The position numbers and the translations under genes were made by a program. 64,000 nt of DNA from Candidatus Gastranaerophilales bacterium (lineage in GTDB: Bacteria > Cyanobacteriota > Vampirovibrionia > Gastranaerophilales > Gastranaerophilaceae). Position 1 is the first letter of the stretch. Each line of letters opens with the position of its first letter. The stretch is from the NCBI GenBank assembly GCA_944324255.1, contig CALUVM010000001.1, positions 1 through 64,000 of the forward strand, written 5' to 3'. Positions 24,395 through 33,169 of the stretch are shown piece by piece. A model generated the notes under the pieces. That model ran no database searches and had not been told where the DNA came from. It saw only the letters and a list, made by a program, of their open reading frames with translations.

Positions 24395-25681
24395 ATGACA
24401 ACTCAGATTATTGAAGCACAAAATAAAAGATTAACTCCGGAAATGGAGGCTGTTGCATTAAAAGAAGGTGTGAGTAAAGAAGATATTCTTGATAAAGTAG
24501 CTTCAGGAAGGGTTGTTATACTTAAAAATAACCGCCGTTCCGATGTGATTCCTACTGCTGTCGGTGAAGGTATGACGGTTAAAATTAATGCTAATATCGG
24601 GACTTCTATGGAACGTTCAGGCTTATCAGAAGAACTTGATAAGGTTAAGGTTATTGAATCCGCAGGAGCTGACGTATTAATGGATTTGTCAACCGGAGAT
24701 AATATTGATGAAACAAGAAAAGCAATAATCTCGGCAACAAAGCTTCCTATCGGAACGGTTCCTATGTATCAGGCAGGCAAAGAAGCCATTGATGTTTATA
24801 ACGATATCTCTAAACTTTCTAAGGATAAGTTGTTTTCTGATATAGAAAAACAATGTAAAGACGGAATTGATTTTATAACTGTTCATTGCGGTGTAACAAA
24901 ATTTGTGGTTGACCAGCTTGAAAAACAGGGTCGTGTAACAGATATTGTTTCTCGTGGAGGCTCAATGCTGGCATGCTGGATTAAAGCTACAGGAAGAGAG
25001 AATCCTCTCTATGAATATTATGATGAACTTTTAGAGCTGGTAAGAGAGTATGATTGTACTCTATCTCTGGGCGACGGTTTAAGACCGGGCTGTACAGCCG
25101 ATGCCGGTGATAGAGCTCAGGTTGCTGAAACAATGGTGCTGGGCGAACTCGTTAAACGTGCACGTGCAGCCGGAGTACAGACCATGGTTGAGGGACCGGG
25201 ACATGTTCCTTTAAATAAAATCCCCTCTATGATAGAAACAATAAAGGTGCTTACAGATTATGCTCCTTTGTATGTTCTGGGTCCGCTGGTCACTGATATA
25301 GCTCCGGGGTATGATCATATAACAGCTGCGATAGGCGGTACTCTTGCTGCATATCATGGTGCGGATTTCTTATGCTATGTAACCCCTGCAGAACATATCG
25401 GACTTCCGGATGTGAAACAGGTAAGAGAAGGTATTATATCAAGTAAGATAGCCGCACATGCCGCCGACCTTGCAAGAGGAAATAAGAAAGCTTACGAAAT
25501 GGATTATAACATGTCTGTAGCAAGAAAAAATCTTGATTGGGAAGGTCAGAAAAAGTATGCAATAGATAAATGTGTTTTCCATAATGTTGCGGATGGCAAA
25601 CCTTGCACAATGTGCGGGAAATATTGCAGTATGAAAATTTTTAACGAATACTTTAGTGAAAATAAAGCGGGTATGATATAA
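24395..25681 (+). CDS. thiC: Phosphomethylpyrimidine synthase
   Basis: ThiC is a radical SAM enzyme that turns aminoimidazole ribotide into the HMP-phosphate part of thiamine. The 428-residue protein is the short form common in anaerobes and ends with the cluster motif CTMCGKYCSMKIF. Other landmarks are ANIGTS, GTVPMYQA, and VEGPGHVPLNKI. It has GGGAGAG before the ATG and TATAAT at 24362-24367. The short upstream region has no room for a TPP riboswitch, and no other thi gene is near. Confidence 0.95.
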   Translation: MTTQIIEAQNKRLTPEMEAVALKEGVSKEDILDKVASGRVVILKNNRRSDVIPTAVGEGMTVKINANIGTSMERSGLSEELDKVKVIESAGADVLMDLSTGDNIDETRKAIISATKLPIGTVPMYQAGKEAIDVYNDISKLSKDKLFSDIEKQCKDGIDFITVHCGVTKFVVDQLEKQGRVTDIVSRGGSMLACWIKATGRENPLYEYYDELLELVREYDCTLSLGDGLRPGCTADAGDRAQVAETMVLGELVKRARAAGVQTMVEGPGHVPLNKIPSMIETIKVLTDYAPLYVLGPLVTDIAPGYDHITAAIGGTLAAYHGADFLCYVTPAEHIGLPDVKQVREGIISSKIAAHAADLARGNKKAYEMDYNMSVARKNLDWEGQKKYAIDKCVFHNVADGKPCTMCGKYCSMKIFNEYFSENKAGMI

Positions 25682-25696
25682 ACTACCGGAGGAATT

Positions 25697-26824
25697 TTGA
25701 GTAATCCGATTGATGAAAAACAAAATGAAATAAGAGAATTAAAGCTTCTTGATAAATATATTCTTAAATCTGTAATTGAGATGTTTATTATGGGAGTTCT
25801 TGTTTTTACATCTATTATTTTTGCATCGGATACTTTCATTACTTTAATTAAACAAATATCAATGTACGGAATTCCGTTTAAGATTGCGTTTATAATTATT
25901 ATTCTTCACCTTCCTGCGGTTTTTGTAATGACAATACCTATGGGCGTGCTGCTCGCAACGGTAATGACTTTAAACGGTTTAAGTTTAAGTTCTGAAATAA
26001 CTGTGATGCGGGCTTGCGGAATTGGTTTAAACAGAATAGCGGCTCCGATTTTCGTGTTTGCAATAGTAATGTCGCTTGTCAGCTTTGTTGTTAATGAAAC
26101 AATCGTACCGGTTATGACTAAACAGTCTACGGATTTAGCTCTGTACGCATTCGGTCAGAAAAATATTCCGGAAGGGAAACAGAATTTTACGTTCAAAGAA
26201 GTTAAAGAGGGCGGGCTTTTAAAACGTTTGTTTTATGTAGGCGACTGTACTGATAAGACTCTTCACGATATAACCGTCATGGATGCTTCTAAAGAAGGAA
26301 CTATCCAGATTCTGCAAGCAAAAGAGGGTAAAACCTCTCCTATGGGATGGAATTTTCAAAAAGGTGCAATTTATACAATTACAGATAGCGGTAAGACGCT
26401 TGATACAACACTTTTTAATGATACTACAATAATGTTTGGTATGGATTTGTCCAGAGAAATGAATAAAAATCTTGCAAATGAACATAATTTCGTACAGCTT
26501 TTAAAATTTATTGCAAAGTCTGACAGACCGGATAAGCATGAATTAGAAATTAACTTGTTTGATAAGATTGCGCTTCCTCTTACAACAATTGTTCTTGTTT
26601 TAATAGGTGTTCCTCTTGCAATAACTCCGCCCAGAGTCAGATATAACAGAGGCTTTTTGTTCAGTATTTTAATTATTTTTGCATATTATCTCATTAGAGC
26701 TTTGTCGATATCTTTTGGTGAAGCCGGTTCTTTAATTCCTGTTCTGGCTGCCTTTATGCCTAATATTATACTTACAATAATAGGGATAGGGCTTTATTAT
26801 AGAAAAGTATATACAATTTGTTAA
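25697..26824 (+). CDS. LptF/LptG (YjgP/YjgQ) family permease
   Basis: A 375-residue permease of the lipopolysaccharide export family. LDKYILKSVIEMFIMGVLVFTSII is the first membrane helix, followed by two more, the periplasmic beta-jellyroll, and three C-terminal helices around KIALPLTTIVLVLIGVPLAITPPR. Only one permease gene is present, as in some cyanobacterial-type systems, where partners are elsewhere. The start is a TTG at 25697 with GGAGG 4 bases upstream. It lies 15 bases after thiC. Confidence 0.88.
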   Translation: MSNPIDEKQNEIRELKLLDKYILKSVIEMFIMGVLVFTSIIFASDTFITLIKQISMYGIPFKIAFIIIILHLPAVFVMTIPMGVLLATVMTLNGLSLSSEITVMRACGIGLNRIAAPIFVFAIVMSLVSFVVNETIVPVMTKQSTDLALYAFGQKNIPEGKQNFTFKEVKEGGLLKRLFYVGDCTDKTLHDITVMDASKEGTIQILQAKEGKTSPMGWNFQKGAIYTITDSGKTLDTTLFNDTTIMFGMDLSREMNKNLANEHNFVQLLKFIAKSDRPDKHELEINLFDKIALPLTTIVLVLIGVPLAITPPRVRYNRGFLFSILIIFAYYLIRALSISFGEAGSLIPVLAAFMPNIILTIIGIGLYYRKVYTIC

Positions 26825-26846
26825 GAATATATGATATATTATAATT

Positions 26847-27620
26847 ATGCAAGCCAGAACCTATCTTAATGGAAGTGTAAAAAACGGAAATATAATGAGA
26901 TGGTCAATTAATCCTCTCATAGTTTATATTGCTCCGATGAAGTTCTATTCCAAACCGGGAGAGGATGCAAAATTCAGAAAAATGGTTTTTGATGCATTTT
27001 CAACGTGGTCGGCTGCAAGCGGGGGGAAATTAAAGTTTAAAGTAACCAATGTGCTTTTAGAATCAAATATAAATATTGATTGGAAAAGAGTTGACCGTCA
27101 GGCCCTCGGACACTGTTATTTTAACTGGGATAATTCAGGCAGGTTATACGGAGCAGAAGTTTCTATAGGACTTACAGACGGGAAAATTCATCAGCAGTAT
27201 GACAGTGATATAGAAGTTTATCATACGATTTTACATGAAGTGGGGCATGCTCTCGGCTTAGGGCACAGTCCTTATAAAGAGGATATTATGTATACGCCTC
27301 ACCAGTATGGAGTGGCAGCTTTATCTGCAAATGATAAGCATTCAATACAATGGTTATACAGGCTCCCTGCCGGTATGCCGGTTATGAGTATTGCATCAAA
27401 GTATTCTATTTCAACTTCAACAGATATTGATGCGGTAATAAGAAAAATTGATTCGGAAAATGAACCGAAAGAATCAAACGAGCATATGCAAATTAAAACA
27501 AGCAGGGATTTGCTTGAAGAATCCTCTAATATCGGGGATTTGAAGAGGTATAATATGCTTCTTCAAAATATTTCATTGTCACCAAATGTAAAGAATTATC
27601 TTAACAAAAATAGAAAATAG
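26847..27620 (+). CDS. Matrixin-like zinc metalloprotease
   Basis: A 257-residue putative M10A protease. The zinc motif HEVGHALGLGHSP (about residue 130) is followed by the Met-turn DIMYTP. The catalytic domain opens around WSINPLIVYI and includes a typical AFSTWSAASGGKLKF segment. No signal peptide or propeptide cysteine switch is visible, so export and activation are unclear. The C-terminal ~80 residues are unlike known domains. TATAAT abuts the ATG, so the exact start is uncertain; an ATG 16 codons in (about 26895) is an alternative. Confidence 0.82.
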   Translation: MQARTYLNGSVKNGNIMRWSINPLIVYIAPMKFYSKPGEDAKFRKMVFDAFSTWSAASGGKLKFKVTNVLLESNINIDWKRVDRQALGHCYFNWDNSGRLYGAEVSIGLTDGKIHQQYDSDIEVYHTILHEVGHALGLGHSPYKEDIMYTPHQYGVAALSANDKHSIQWLYRLPAGMPVMSIASKYSISTSTDIDAVIRKIDSENEPKESNEHMQIKTSRDLLEESSNIGDLKRYNMLLQNISLSPNVKNYLNKNRK

Positions 27621-27689
27621 GCAATTTTAATAAAAATAATGTTTTAATAATTATATAAGGTTAGTTTTAAGATAAAGGTATTTTTATTT

Positions 27690-28466
27690 ATGGCAGATAT
27701 CAATCAATTTAGGGCCAGTTTAAGAATTGACAGAAAGAATATTTCCGAATACTTGGAACAATCTTCAAATCCGCTTTCCGCAGAAGCAGAGGCTGGAACT
27801 CTTGCATTAAGTAATTATAATCAGGTATTACCACGTCCAAAATATGATAAAGATATTTTTGACATAATTGAAACATCAAGAGTTTTGAATAATTTAGCTC
27901 CGGTTAAAATTCCGATGCCGAGTTTCAAGTTAGATGAAATAAACGGTGACAGAATCTATAATAATGACGGAACCCTCTCTTTAATAAGAGAAGAAGAGTC
28001 TGATGTTATAAAAGATTATTACCCTCTTTCAAAGCCTCTGGATAACGGTGTTGAGATAGATAAGATTTACGAAATTGATAAAAATACCGGAAAAATTCTG
28101 GTTGCGGTTGAACCAATAAAGCGTGCAGGCAGCCGTTTAAAAACGAATGTAACCTTTTTAAACAGCAAGGTTAATGATAAATATATCCTTGTTCAGCTTG
28201 GTGAAGACGATATTGTGAATAATATTACTGAATTTTCAGGTAACGGAAAATACTTTAAAACAATATTTAGAGATCACTACAATTATCGTCCTGTAAGATA
28301 CTTAGAAGGCAGAGATGGTGCTGACGGAAATTTTGAAATGATTGACTGTCTGTTTGATAAATTCGGCGGAATTGCCAGAATAAAACGTTATACAAATAAA
28401 CGGGAAGTCAGTATCGATTATACGGAAGATACAAAAAATATTAATGTTAAGAATAAAGAAGTCTAA
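27690..28466 (+). CDS. Unknown protein (258 aa)
   Basis: I do not recognise this protein. It is soluble and polar, with no signal peptide or membrane segment. The second half (about 100-250) is beta-rich and contains repeated strand-like pieces (KIYEIDKNTGKILVAVEP, DKYILVQLGEDD, EFSGNGKYFKTIFRD), reminiscent of RHS/YD-like wrapped strands, but this is a loose impression. AAAGG lies 11 bases before the ATG. It ends exactly where convergent dnaX ends. Confidence 0.75.
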   Translation: MADINQFRASLRIDRKNISEYLEQSSNPLSAEAEAGTLALSNYNQVLPRPKYDKDIFDIIETSRVLNNLAPVKIPMPSFKLDEINGDRIYNNDGTLSLIREEESDVIKDYYPLSKPLDNGVEIDKIYEIDKNTGKILVAVEPIKRAGSRLKTNVTFLNSKVNDKYILVQLGEDDIVNNITEFSGNGKYFKTIFRDHYNYRPVRYLEGRDGADGNFEMIDCLFDKFGGIARIKRYTNKREVSIDYTEDTKNINVKNKEV

Positions 28467-30320
28467 TTATTCAACATACTTTCCGTCAAATAATTCAAGA
28501 ATCATTTTTTCCTGATCGGTTTCTATCCGGTCTTTATTCTTTTTTGTTTCTTCTCCGGATTCATCCTCATTGCGGATACTTGTTGATTCAGAAGCCGGTT
28601 TTACCTCTTCTTTTGTTACTTTTATTTCTTGAGCTTTTTCTGTTTTCCGTACTGCGGGAGCAGGTTCATCCGGCTCACTGTCTTCTTCCTGCGATTCGGT
28701 AGTATGCTGTACTGAAGTCTGTTTATTTTCTCCGAATTGAACCATCTTTACAGTTACCGGAGTCGATGATTGATTAAACATAGTGTTTGCCGCATCAATA
28801 ATCATTTGCTTTTTATTGGTATCATTTATTTGAGAAACAAGTCTTTCATTTCTGAATGCAATAATAACTCCGTCAGGTTCAATTTTTACAGGTTTGGCAA
28901 GTTTCAATAGAGCCTGAGTTGAAGGACTTTTTATATTTGCAAGCAGCATCTGCCACATAGAGCCGATATCTTTGCCGTCAGATTTCTTGGCAACCGGAGG
29001 TGGAGTGAAGTCTTCATTTGCTGCAACTTTTTCAACGGCAGGTTTTTCTTCCTGTTTAGGCATAGACTGGGGTTCGACCGGTGCGGGTCTTGTTACAACT
29101 TCAACAGGCTGCGGGGCTTTTATTTCTACAGATGCAGGTTTTTGTACCTGTGGAATTATTTCACTTCCGCTTTCCAGTGCGGCAATTCTGTTCTGTAAAT
29201 CCAGTAATGTTGAATTCTCAGCCATATTAGCCAGATCAATGATTCCTACTTCCAGCCAGAGATGCTGGTTCGCAGCCAGTTTGATTTCTTTTATATAATA
29301 GGAAATTCTTTCTATTAGAAATACAATCTGATGAGCTTCCAGTGATTCTTTTTGAGTAAGCAGTTCTTTTATCTGCGGCTCATTCAATCCTGTTAAATCC
29401 GATAAAAGATTATCGGAACATGTTTTTACAATAAGCAGATTTTTAAAATATTCACAAAGGTTTGTCAGTATCTGCAGCGGCTCATTTCCGGAATTGTAGA
29501 TATCATTCAATATTTCTATTGCACCGGCAGGGTTTGAGTCAATAATCTTTGAACTTAAATGATAAAGTGTATCAAAAGAAATCCTGCCCAGAATAGAATT
29601 GACATCGTCTACGGTTATTTGTTTTGAAATCCCCAGAATGCTTAATTGGTCTAAGAGCGATATACTATCTCTCATTCCGCCTGCGGAATTCTTTGCAATG
29701 GCAAAAAGTGCATCATCCGTAATATTAATTCCTTCATTATCGGAAATATATCGAAGATGTTTAACTATATCATCTGTCGTAATTCTTCTGAAATCAAATC
29801 TTTGGCAGCGGCTTTTAATTGTATCGAGAACTTTATGAACTTCTGTTGTTGCAAGAATAAATATAACATTTTCAGGCGGTTCTTCAAGGGTTTTTAAAAG
29901 CGCATTGAATGCATGGTTTGTTAGCATATGCACTTCATCTATAATATAGATTTTGTATCTTCCGTTAACCGGTACATATTGAATTTTTTCAAGAAGATTT
30001 TGAGTATCTTCAACTTTTCTGTTACTTGCTGCATCAATTTCTATAACATCAATCGGGATGGAATTTGTAATATCTTTACAGCTTTCACATTCTCCGCATG
30101 GATGGATAGTCGGGCCATTTTTACAGTTTAAAGATTTTGCTAAAATTCTAGCGGTAGATGTTTTACCTGTCCCTCTCGGACCTGTAAAAAGATAAGCATG
30201 AGATATTTTACCAAGCTCAATTGCGCTTGTAAGAGTCTTTTTAATATGTTCCTGACCTACAAGCGTATCAAGTGATTGTGGACGATATTTTCTGTATAAA
30301 GGTATATAATTCCCGCTCAT
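28467..30320 (-). CDS. dnaX: DNA polymerase III subunit gamma/tau
   Basis: DnaX is the ATPase of the clamp loader. The 617-residue protein shows Walker A (GPRGTGKTSTARILAK), the zinc module CGECESC, Walker B (IIDEVHML) and sensor region (TTEVHKVLDTIKSRCQRFDF). A long Pro/Glu-rich linker (about 375-450) and an acidic-basic tail follow, giving tau-type length. I saw no A-AAA-AAG slippery heptamer in the linker. The upstream region is shared with the divergent amidase gene. Confidence 0.95.
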   Translation of the reverse strand: MSGNYIPLYRKYRPQSLDTLVGQEHIKKTLTSAIELGKISHAYLFTGPRGTGKTSTARILAKSLNCKNGPTIHPCGECESCKDITNSIPIDVIEIDAASNRKVEDTQNLLEKIQYVPVNGRYKIYIIDEVHMLTNHAFNALLKTLEEPPENVIFILATTEVHKVLDTIKSRCQRFDFRRITTDDIVKHLRYISDNEGINITDDALFAIAKNSAGGMRDSISLLDQLSILGISKQITVDDVNSILGRISFDTLYHLSSKIIDSNPAGAIEILNDIYNSGNEPLQILTNLCEYFKNLLIVKTCSDNLLSDLTGLNEPQIKELLTQKESLEAHQIVFLIERISYYIKEIKLAANQHLWLEVGIIDLANMAENSTLLDLQNRIAALESGSEIIPQVQKPASVEIKAPQPVEVVTRPAPVEPQSMPKQEEKPAVEKVAANEDFTPPPVAKKSDGKDIGSMWQMLLANIKSPSTQALLKLAKPVKIEPDGVIIAFRNERLVSQINDTNKKQMIIDAANTMFNQSSTPVTVKMVQFGENKQTSVQHTTESQEEDSEPDEPAPAVRKTEKAQEIKVTKEEVKPASESTSIRNEDESGEETKKNKDRIETDQEKMILELFDGKYVE

Positions 30321-30368
30321 AGATTCAGTTTATCATAAAAATTGCAAGGAGTTAAGTTTTATAATAAT

Positions 30369-31742
30369 ATGAAGAACATGAAAAAACTTGTAATATTATT
30401 TTTATCATTGTTTTTAGGGATGAATTCGGTTTTTGCGTATAATCTGATTCTGCCCAAAGAAAAGAAAACTGTTACGACAAACCAGTATGCATTTTTTGTT
30501 GGAAAAGCTCAAAATACTGAGATTATTACAATTAATGATAAAAGAATATTTACTGCTTCAAACGGAGCTTTCGCACACAGCGTAAAATTAAAAGACGGAA
30601 AAAACAGGGTGGTTGTGCGTTCAAATTACAGTACACAGATTTATAATTTTTATAAAACACCTTCTTCCATAGAAAAATCCCCGCTTAAAGAATTTGAACA
30701 AAGAAGAGTTGTTGTGAACAAAGACAGGGCACCGCTGCGAGAACTTCCGCAAAATAAAGGAATGAACAGAATTTCACATCTTTTTAAAGGTACAAATCTT
30801 CTGATTAACGGACAGCAGGGAGAGTTTTACAGGGTATTTTTATCAAAAAATAAAATAGCCTGGATAGCCGTAAAAGATGTCGATGAACCTGAAAAAAATG
30901 AAGATTATACAATTCCGACTTTTATAACGATGAAGAGTGATACTTTTAAAAACGCATCTGTTCATACAATAGAATTTACGGGAAAATTGCCTTATACCAT
31001 TGATGAAACAGATAAGGAAATTATCTTTAAAGTTTATAATCCGGAATATTCTGATAATTCTGTATACACGGTTAATATAAGAAAGCCTGAAAAATATGTT
31101 TACAGGACTTTGCTTTCAAACGGCACCTATATTTTTAAAGTAAATGAACTTTTACTTCCGGAAGGCGCAACTCTGGACGGAATTACAGTGGTAATTGATC
31201 CCGGACATGGAGGTTTTGAGTCAGGAGCTATAGGCTGTCTGGGAGATAAAGAAAAAGACATTGCTCTAAAAATAGGATTAGAGTTACAGGACAGATTAAG
31301 ATTAATGGGTGCTAATACGATTATGACAAGGGAATGTGACGGTCATGTTTCTTTGGATGACAGAATTGAGATTGCACAAAAAAATTGTCCGCAGATTTTT
31401 GTCAGTATACATCTTAATTCAATTCCGGATATTAATATGAATGTGAGAAAGAACAGAGGTTCTAGTGTATATTATTATAATCCGAATTCAAAAGAACTCG
31501 CAAAAGATGTTCAGAAGAGCCTTCTGAAAGAACTTTCCACCAGAAACGAAGGAGTCCGTGAAGGCAGTTTTAAGGTGCTAAGACGCAGTGAATATTTAAG
31601 TATTCTTGTAGAAGCTGCGTATATGACAAACCCTGTAGACAGTGTAATATACAGAAAAGAAAATTTTGCATACAATACTGCAAGAGCTATAGCCGAGGGT
31701 ATTTATAACTACCTGATTTGTGATGATAATAAAACAAAATAG
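30369..31742 (+). CDS. N-acetylmuramoyl-L-alanine amidase (Amidase_3), exported
   Basis: A zinc amidase that cuts the MurNAc-L-Ala bond for cell separation. The 457-residue protein has a signal peptide (KKLVILFLSLFLGMNSVFA), an SH3-like/AMIN-like N-terminal part, and the catalytic domain from about residue 285: VVIDPGHGGFESGA, SIHLNS and the late Glu in ILVEAAYMTN. The start is uncertain: ATG 30369 or ATG 30378; a TTG at 30342 lies before the only TATAAT. It begins a run of envelope genes, with cysS inserted. Confidence 0.9.
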   Translation: MKNMKKLVILFLSLFLGMNSVFAYNLILPKEKKTVTTNQYAFFVGKAQNTEIITINDKRIFTASNGAFAHSVKLKDGKNRVVVRSNYSTQIYNFYKTPSSIEKSPLKEFEQRRVVVNKDRAPLRELPQNKGMNRISHLFKGTNLLINGQQGEFYRVFLSKNKIAWIAVKDVDEPEKNEDYTIPTFITMKSDTFKNASVHTIEFTGKLPYTIDETDKEIIFKVYNPEYSDNSVYTVNIRKPEKYVYRTLLSNGTYIFKVNELLLPEGATLDGITVVIDPGHGGFESGAIGCLGDKEKDIALKIGLELQDRLRLMGANTIMTRECDGHVSLDDRIEIAQKNCPQIFVSIHLNSIPDINMNVRKNRGSSVYYYNPNSKELAKDVQKSLLKELSTRNEGVREGSFKVLRRSEYLSILVEAAYMTNPVDSVIYRKENFAYNTARAIAEGIYNYLICDDNKTK

Positions 31743-31795
31743 ACATCTTTCGGGGTTTGTTATAAAATTAATTCTATTCAGGGAGTGATATTTTT

Positions 31796-33169
31796 ATGAG
31801 ATTACATAATTCTTACACAAATCAGATTGAACAATTTGAAACAATCGAGCCGAATAAGGTTAAAATGTATGTTTGCGGTCCAACTGTTTATGATAATGCA
31901 CATTTGGGACATGCAAGATGCTATATAACCTGGGATGTGTTATACAGATACCTTAAGTTTAGAGGGTATGATGTTACATATTGCAGAAATGTTACGGACG
32001 TTGATGATAAAATACTTAAAAAAGCTGAAAAAGAAGGAAAAACTCCCGAAGAAATTTCTAAATACTGGTATGAAAGATTCTCTGAAAGTATGAAAGCCTT
32101 AAATAATCTTAAGCCGGATATAGAACCTTTTGCTACAAAAACTCTCGGAGAGATGATTTCTATAATAAAAGATTTGATAAATAAAGGTTATGCATATGAA
32201 GCAAACGGTGATGTTTATTTCAGAGTAAAAAAGTTCCCTAAATACGGCTATCTTTCAAAACAGCCGATTGATCAGCTTGAGAGCGGGGCGAGGATAGAAG
32301 TCGGAGAACACAAAGAAGACCCTCTCGACTTTGCACTCTGGAAAAAAGATGAAAAATTCGGCTATAATTCACCCTGGGGAGTCGGACGCCCGGGATGGCA
32401 CATTGAATGTTCCGCTATGAGCAGAAAGTATTTAGGTAAAACTATTGATATTCACGCAGGCGGAGCGGATTTAATTTTTCCTCATCACGAAAACGAAATA
32501 GCACAATCTGAATGCGCTAACGGCTGCAGGTTTGTTAATTACTGGCTGCATAATGGTTTTGTAACCATCAATAAAGAAAAAATGTCAAAATCTCTCGGAA
32601 ACTTTCTGACAATTGATGACTTGCTGAAAAATTATGACGCAAATACCATAAGATTCTTTATCTTAACTAATCATTACAGAATGCCTGTAGAATTCTCCGA
32701 TGAAGCTTTACAGGCAGCTTCTAACGGAGTTAAGAGAATGCTCAATGCAAAACAGTCTAAACTGGATGAATCTCTTGATATAACTCAATATGAAGAGTAT
32801 AAAGAGTTTGTAAATGCAATGGATGATGATTTGAATACATCAAAAGCTCTGGCTGTATTATTTGATCTTGCAAATAAAGCCAATAAGGATGCGGATTATG
32901 CTTATACCCTCCTTTACAAACTCGGAACGGTTTTAGGTTTTACTTTTGAAAAAGCAACTTTATCTAAAGATGAGCTTAAAGATGTGTTGAGTCGTGTGAG
33001 TGCTGAACTCGGCGAAAACTTTGATTCAATGGACGATATTATTGAAAAAAGAAAGCAGGCCAGAGCTGAAAAAAACTGGGATTTAGCTGACAAAATAAGA
33101 ATAGGTCTTGATAAAGCGGGTATTGTGCTCAAGGATTCAAAGGAAGGTACAATTTGGGAGCTAAAATAA
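31796..33169 (+). CDS. cysS: Cysteinyl-tRNA synthetase
   Basis: CysS charges tRNA-Cys. The 457-residue class I enzyme shows the HIGH box as NAHLGHARCY, zinc ligands in YVCGPTVY, the PGWHIECSAMS segment, HAGGADLIFPHHENE and the KMSKS loop EKMSKSLGNF. GGGAG precedes the ATG. Its 3' end overlaps the SpoIID-domain gene by 16 bases. Confidence 0.97.
   Translation: MRLHNSYTNQIEQFETIEPNKVKMYVCGPTVYDNAHLGHARCYITWDVLYRYLKFRGYDVTYCRNVTDVDDKILKKAEKEGKTPEEISKYWYERFSESMKALNNLKPDIEPFATKTLGEMISIIKDLINKGYAYEANGDVYFRVKKFPKYGYLSKQPIDQLESGARIEVGEHKEDPLDFALWKKDEKFGYNSPWGVGRPGWHIECSAMSRKYLGKTIDIHAGGADLIFPHHENEIAQSECANGCRFVNYWLHNGFVTINKEKMSKSLGNFLTIDDLLKNYDANTIRFFILTNHYRMPVEFSDEALQAASNGVKRMLNAKQSKLDESLDITQYEEYKEFVNAMDDDLNTSKALAVLFDLANKANKDADYAYTLLYKLGTVLGFTFEKATLSKDELKDVLSRVSAELGENFDSMDDIIEKRKQARAEKNWDLADKIRIGLDKAGIVLKDSKEGTIWELK

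Noticed and set aside
28467-30320. Programmed frameshift in dnaX
   Set aside because: I could not find an A-AAA-AAG slippery heptamer in the linker-coding part; the reading frame continues to full tau length.
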